Source: JBATBW01 sp049662565
GTDB taxonomy: Bacteria > Bacillota_I > Bacilli_A > Erysipelotrichales > Erysipelotrichaceae
Assembly (NCBI GenBank): GCA_049662565.1
Contig: JBATBW010000160.1
Location: 1 to 39,078, forward strand
Reading direction: 5' to 3'
Length of the DNA stretch: 39,078 nt
Positions within the stretch are counted from its first letter, which is position 1. Every line of letters begins with the position of its first letter. Of the stretch, positions 32,143-39,078 are shown piece by piece. The translations under genes were made by a program, and so were the position numbers. The notes below the pieces were generated by a model. It saw only the letters and a program-made list of their open reading frames with translations, ran no database searches and was not told the origin of the DNA.

Positions 32143-33146
32143 ATTGATAATATATCTTTGATAATTTGTCGATTATAAATTAAATGTTTTAACTGATTAA
32201 CATCGGTAATAGTTTGGTTATGTTTTTTGAAATATATATCTATTTTCTTATTGATTCTAGTATTATATGTTTTATTTGTGTTTTCTTTGTTTTGATAAAC
32301 AGCAAATAAATAATCAAATATTAGAAAGTGCATAAAATGCAAACATGATCCTTCAATCCAGTAATGAACATTTTCATTTGGATTGTATTGTTCAAGTAAC
32401 TTTTCAATTAGATAGGCGCCATCTTCATTGTTTTTCCAAATATCGATAAAGATATAGTCATAGTCTTTTAGATATCGATGGTTGAAACAATTAAATGCAT
32501 CATCTTGGATGATGGTAATTTTTTCTTGATTGGTAAATTGAGGCAAAATATAAGTGTAGAACATGTCTATTATTGTTTGATCTTTCTCTATAACGGTAAT
32601 ATTCACTACTTTCGGATTTAATAAGGCCATATATACGAAGTAACCTAAGCCTAAACCAAAAGTTAATACATTGCCGTAAGCATTATTGGCATGTTTATCA
32701 ATAGTATTTGATTCTGGTGGCACTATTAACATCCAAGGTTCATCGTTTTGCCATAGGCAAGGTGTTTTGTAAGAAGTGTCTAGCGCTTTTAGTATGAGGT
32801 AATCATTTAGTTCTTTTTTTGGGTCGTCGATAACTTCATCGTAGTTAAATAGTCGATTAGGCAATATTTCGATGGGTTCATAGAAACAATCGGCTTGTCG
32901 AATTTGTGATAGGTTGATATTTTTTAAATAGGAGTTTTTTAAATATTCTTTAGTTGATAAGAATAGTGTTGGTTGATATGTATCGGTTTGGTATAAAGGG
33001 TGATGATTTTTTGCGAGTTTTCCCATTGTCTTATTTTCGTTATTTTTAGTTATTGGTGCATCTAAAAATTGATTATAATCAATGTCCTTATTTTTATTAC
33101 ATCTTTGAAAGAATTGATTTATTTCTTTTGTGTTGGCGATTTTCAT
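32130..33146 (-). CDS. Spermidine-synthase-like Rossmann-fold protein
   Basis: 338 residues on the minus strand with AAGGAG before the ATG. The middle part has a class I SAM-binding or spermidine-synthase-like core: VLTFGLGLGYFVY (glycine loop), VVNITVIEKDQTIID (acidic end of strand 2), ITIIQDDAFN and YDYIFIDIWKNNEDG. The N-terminal 150 residues have no recognised motif. No ornithine or S-adenosylmethionine decarboxylase gene is nearby, so polyamine synthesis is not supported. It may be a methyltransferase of unknown target. Confidence 0.75.
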   Translation of the reverse strand: MKIANTKEINQFFQRCNKNKDIDYNQFLDAPITKNNENKTMGKLAKNHHPLYQTDTYQPTLFLSTKEYLKNSYLKNINLSQIRQADCFYEPIEILPNRLFNYDEVIDDPKKELNDYLILKALDTSYKTPCLWQNDEPWMLIVPPESNTIDKHANNAYGNVLTFGLGLGYFVYMALLNPKVVNITVIEKDQTIIDMFYTYILPQFTNQEKITIIQDDAFNCFNHRYLKDYDYIFIDIWKNNEDGAYLIEKLLEQYNPNENVHYWIEGSCLHFMHFLIFDYLFAVYQNKENTNKTYNTRINKKIDIYFKKHNQTITDVNQLKHLIYNRQIIKDILSIKGN

Positions 33147-33171
33147 AGTAACTCCTTTTTCATATATTACT

Positions 33172-33186
33172 ATTATATGCTATAAT
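33172..33186. promoter_or_regulatory. Divergent -10 boxes
   Basis: The plus strand has TGCTATAAT ending at 33186 (extended -10 for the gene at 33204), and the minus strand has TATAAT at 33177-33172 for the gene starting at 33146. The two boxes are 3 bp apart, so the two promoters should exclude each other. -35 boxes are weak on both strands. Confidence 0.6.
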
Positions 33187-33203
33187 ACAAAAGTGGTGAT
33201 AGT

Positions 33204-33749
33204 ATGAATTTAAAAATAAAAGATAGAGTATATATACAAAGTTATAAACATGATGGAAGTTTACATCGAACATGGTCGATGGGATTTGTTATCGAAACAA
33301 ATGAAAAACAGTTAGTTATAGTTACTGAAAGTAGTAATGTAGTGGAGTCTAATGGACGAATTTGGTGTACAAAGGAACCAGCTATTTGTTTCTTTTATCC
33401 GGATCGTTGGTATAATGTTATTGCGATGATACGAAAGAGTGGAGTTTATTATTATTGTAATTTGGCTTCACCTATTGTGGTGGATCAAGAAGCTGTGAAG
33501 AATATTGATTATGATTTAGATGTTAAAGTGTTTCCAAATCAGGATTATATTATTTTAGATGAAGATGAGTATCTTGATCATAGTAAAAAAATGAATTATC
33601 CAAAAAGCATTAAAGATATAGTGGAAAATGAATTGGATGTTTTAATAGAAAAGATTAAAGCTAAGGATGATCCATTTAATGAAACAATTATTTATAAGTA
33701 TTATTATTTATATGAACAGTTGCTTAAAGAAGACGCTAAAAATAAATAG
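33204..33749 (+). CDS. DUF402 / Ntdp-like nucleoside tri- and diphosphatase
   Basis: 181 residues. The N-terminal beta-barrel part has KDRVYIQSYKHDGSLHRTW and the conserved CFFYPDRWYNVIAM block, followed by DLDVKVFPNQDYIILDEDEY, with acidic residues that bind metal in the family. Staphylococcal Ntdp (Sa1684) of this family hydrolyses nucleoside tri- and diphosphates. The same activity is inferred here. GGTGATAGT stands before the ATG. A C-terminal Lys-rich helix completes the protein. It is monocistronic, closed by a terminator. Confidence 0.88.
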   Translation: MNLKIKDRVYIQSYKHDGSLHRTWSMGFVIETNEKQLVIVTESSNVVESNGRIWCTKEPAICFFYPDRWYNVIAMIRKSGVYYYCNLASPIVVDQEAVKNIDYDLDVKVFPNQDYIILDEDEYLDHSKKMNYPKSIKDIVENELDVLIEKIKAKDDPFNETIIYKYYYLYEQLLKEDAKNK

Positions 33750-33759
33750 CGTTTTTTTA
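33733..33759 (+). terminator. Terminator after the DUF402 gene
   Basis: Short stem ACGCTA with TAGCGT around an 8-base loop followed by seven T. The stem overlaps the stop codon of the gene. Confidence 0.75.
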
Positions 33760-33873
33760 TCGGTGGTAGTTAATTTGAAAAGTAATTAAAATTGGGTATT
33801 TCCGCAATATTAATCATTGGATATAGTGGTAATAATAATATAAAAATAAATTTCAAAAATAATGTAAAAGTTG

Positions 33874-33903
33874 TTGACAAAGGGTAGTGGGGTATAGTAA
33901 TAT
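33874..33903 (+). promoter_or_regulatory. rRNA operon promoter P1
   Basis: A perfect TTGACA at 33874-33879, an 18-bp spacer and TAATAT at 33898-33903. An A/T-rich tract upstream (33826-33870) could act as an UP element for the alpha C-terminal domain. Confidence 0.75.
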
Positions 33904-33973
33904 TATATGGCTGTCGCAAAGAGTGATGGTGAGTAAATCAACAGAAAAAAACTTAAAAATAAGTTAAATAATG

Positions 33974-34002
33974 TTGACAAGTATTATCAGTTATGATAAT
34001 AT
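33974..34002 (+). promoter_or_regulatory. rRNA operon promoter P2
   Basis: A second perfect TTGACA at 33974-33979, a 17-bp spacer and TAATAT at 33997-34002. The tandem P1-P2 arrangement, 100 bp apart, is typical of rRNA operons. Confidence 0.8.
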
Positions 34003-34011
34003 AATAAAGCG

Positions 34012-34053
34012 CACGAAATGATTTCGTGAGTGAATCGATCTTTGAAAACTAAA
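34012..34053 (+). promoter_or_regulatory. rrn leader hairpin and boxA-like antitermination site
   Basis: CACGAAA (34012-34018) pairs with TTTCGTG (34022-34028) as a boxB-like hairpin, followed by the boxA-like CTTTGAAAACTAAA at 34040-34053. In rRNA operons such sites recruit NusB and S10 for antitermination. The same 14-mer recurs in the 16S-23S spacer at 35748-35761. Confidence 0.7.
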
Positions 34054-34127
34054 CATGAAACACGTCAATTCGAAAGAATTAAAAAACAAAGGATAATGCA
34101 TATCTGAAGATATGTACAAATAATGAG

Positions 34128-35660
<1,533 letters not shown>

Positions 35661-35978
35661 AGGAGAAAGACAAGTACAAAAATAATTAAAAACCAAGTGG
35701 ATCATGTTTAGTTTTGAAGGATCGAAAGAGACTTCAGGAGTATTGTTCTTTGAAAACTAAATAGCAAAAATAGTAGATAGAGACATCTAAATGTTATTAA
35801 CAGAATAGAAAAAATTATTAAAAAAATTGAGTCTTTTTATACTAGTTGCAAAAGAAAGTAACAAGAGAAAAAACAGTAAAAAACAGTTTAATCTATATAA
35901 TTAAAAATAGCTAAGAAAAAAATAAATAAAATTAAGTAAGCATAATAATGTAAGCCTAATTATATTGACACAGAAAAG
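35661..35978 (+). other. 16S-23S internal spacer without tRNA genes
   Basis: About 318 bp, A-rich, with no tRNA-like cloverleaf; tRNA-Ile and tRNA-Ala, frequent here in other bacteria, are absent. It holds the strand 35703-35724 that pairs with the 16S leader, a second copy of the boxA-like CTTTGAAAACTAAA (35748-35761), and strand 35743-35767 that pairs with the 23S-5S spacer. The rest shows no structure I can support. Confidence 0.85.
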
Positions 35979-38867
<2,889 letters not shown>

Positions 38868-38923
38868 ACAAAACAATAGACTAGTAGACAAAAGACATTA
38901 AATTTAAATAAAAACTATTCCAA

Positions 38924-38957
38924 TTGCTATTTAGTTTTTAGAGAATAATCTCTAAGA
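38924..38957 (+). other. 23S-5S spacer with processing structures
   Basis: Bases 38924-38948 are complementary to 35743-35767 on the other side of 23S, and TAGAGA/TCTCTA (38939-38944 and 38949-38954) can form a competing local hairpin just before 5S. Probably RNase III or M5-type processing sites; the enzyme is inferred. Confidence 0.6.
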
Positions 38958-39070
<113 letters not shown>

Positions 39071-39078
39071 TTAAAAAA

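Noticed and set aside
35661..35978. tRNA-Ile or tRNA-Ala in the 16S-23S spacer
   Set aside because: No TTC-type T-loop, anticodon stem or CCA-compatible acceptor was found; the spacer is A-rich throughout.

Overview
The window is a stretch of AT-rich chromosome from a low-GC Bacillota, most likely an Erysipelotrichia- or RF39-type lineage. The assignment rests on the str-S10-spc-alpha gene order, the Firmicutes-type rRNA and zinc-type S14 and L36, an ECF transporter module fused to the end of the ribosomal cluster, and the absence of rpmD (L30). TAA, TAG and normal TGG tryptophan use fit genetic code 11. Lineage is inferred from gene content and a reading by eye of the 16S gene, not from a database search.

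Layout: (1) 3-3838: end of the str operon (rpsG 3' part, fusA, tuf) closed by a strong terminator. (2) 3839-5640: an accessory insertion splitting the usual tuf-rpsJ junction. It holds about 470 bp of AT-rich DNA, a secreted-protein-like gene broken by one in-frame TAA, and a three-helix membrane protein. (3) 5716-20048: the S10-spc-alpha supercluster, starting at a promoter whose -35 box lies inside the preceding terminator hairpin and a structured rpsJ leader RNA. It runs from rpsJ through secY, adk, map, infA and rpmJ to rpoA and rplQ. (4) 20060-25535: a TrmR-like O-methyltransferase, an acidic protein with tandem Cys-Cys repeats, ecfA1-ecfA2-ecfT, truA and a PHP-type histidinol-phosphatase-like gene. 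(5) 25585-28588: a 36-residue ORF with its own promoter and terminator, an ankyrin-repeat protein, and a second EF-G whose G3 histidine is replaced by tyrosine. (6) 28602-32142: a tightly overlapping operon of pseudouridine kinase, pseudouridine-5'-phosphate glycosidase, a PgpA/YutG-like protein, a thioredoxin-like lipoprotein and an AAC(3)-family acetyltransferase. It starts at an apparently leaderless ATG. (7) 32130-33759: a spermidine-synthase-like gene on the minus strand, divergent from a DUF402/Ntdp nucleotide phosphatase. (8) 33874-39070: a complete 16S-23S-5S operon with two tandem promoters and no spacer tRNA. Its 16S and 23S genes are each bracketed by a long helix whose 5' strand contains the same boxA-like sequence.

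Most of the window is core translation machinery. The parts worth a second look are the tuf-rpsJ insertion (a possible decayed secreted toxin or bacteriocin with an immunity-like partner), the Cys-Cys repeat protein, the autonomous 36-residue gene, the ankyrin/EF-G-paralogue pair, the leaderless psuK start, and hairpins with U-runs that sit too close to the next gene to leave room for a separate promoter.
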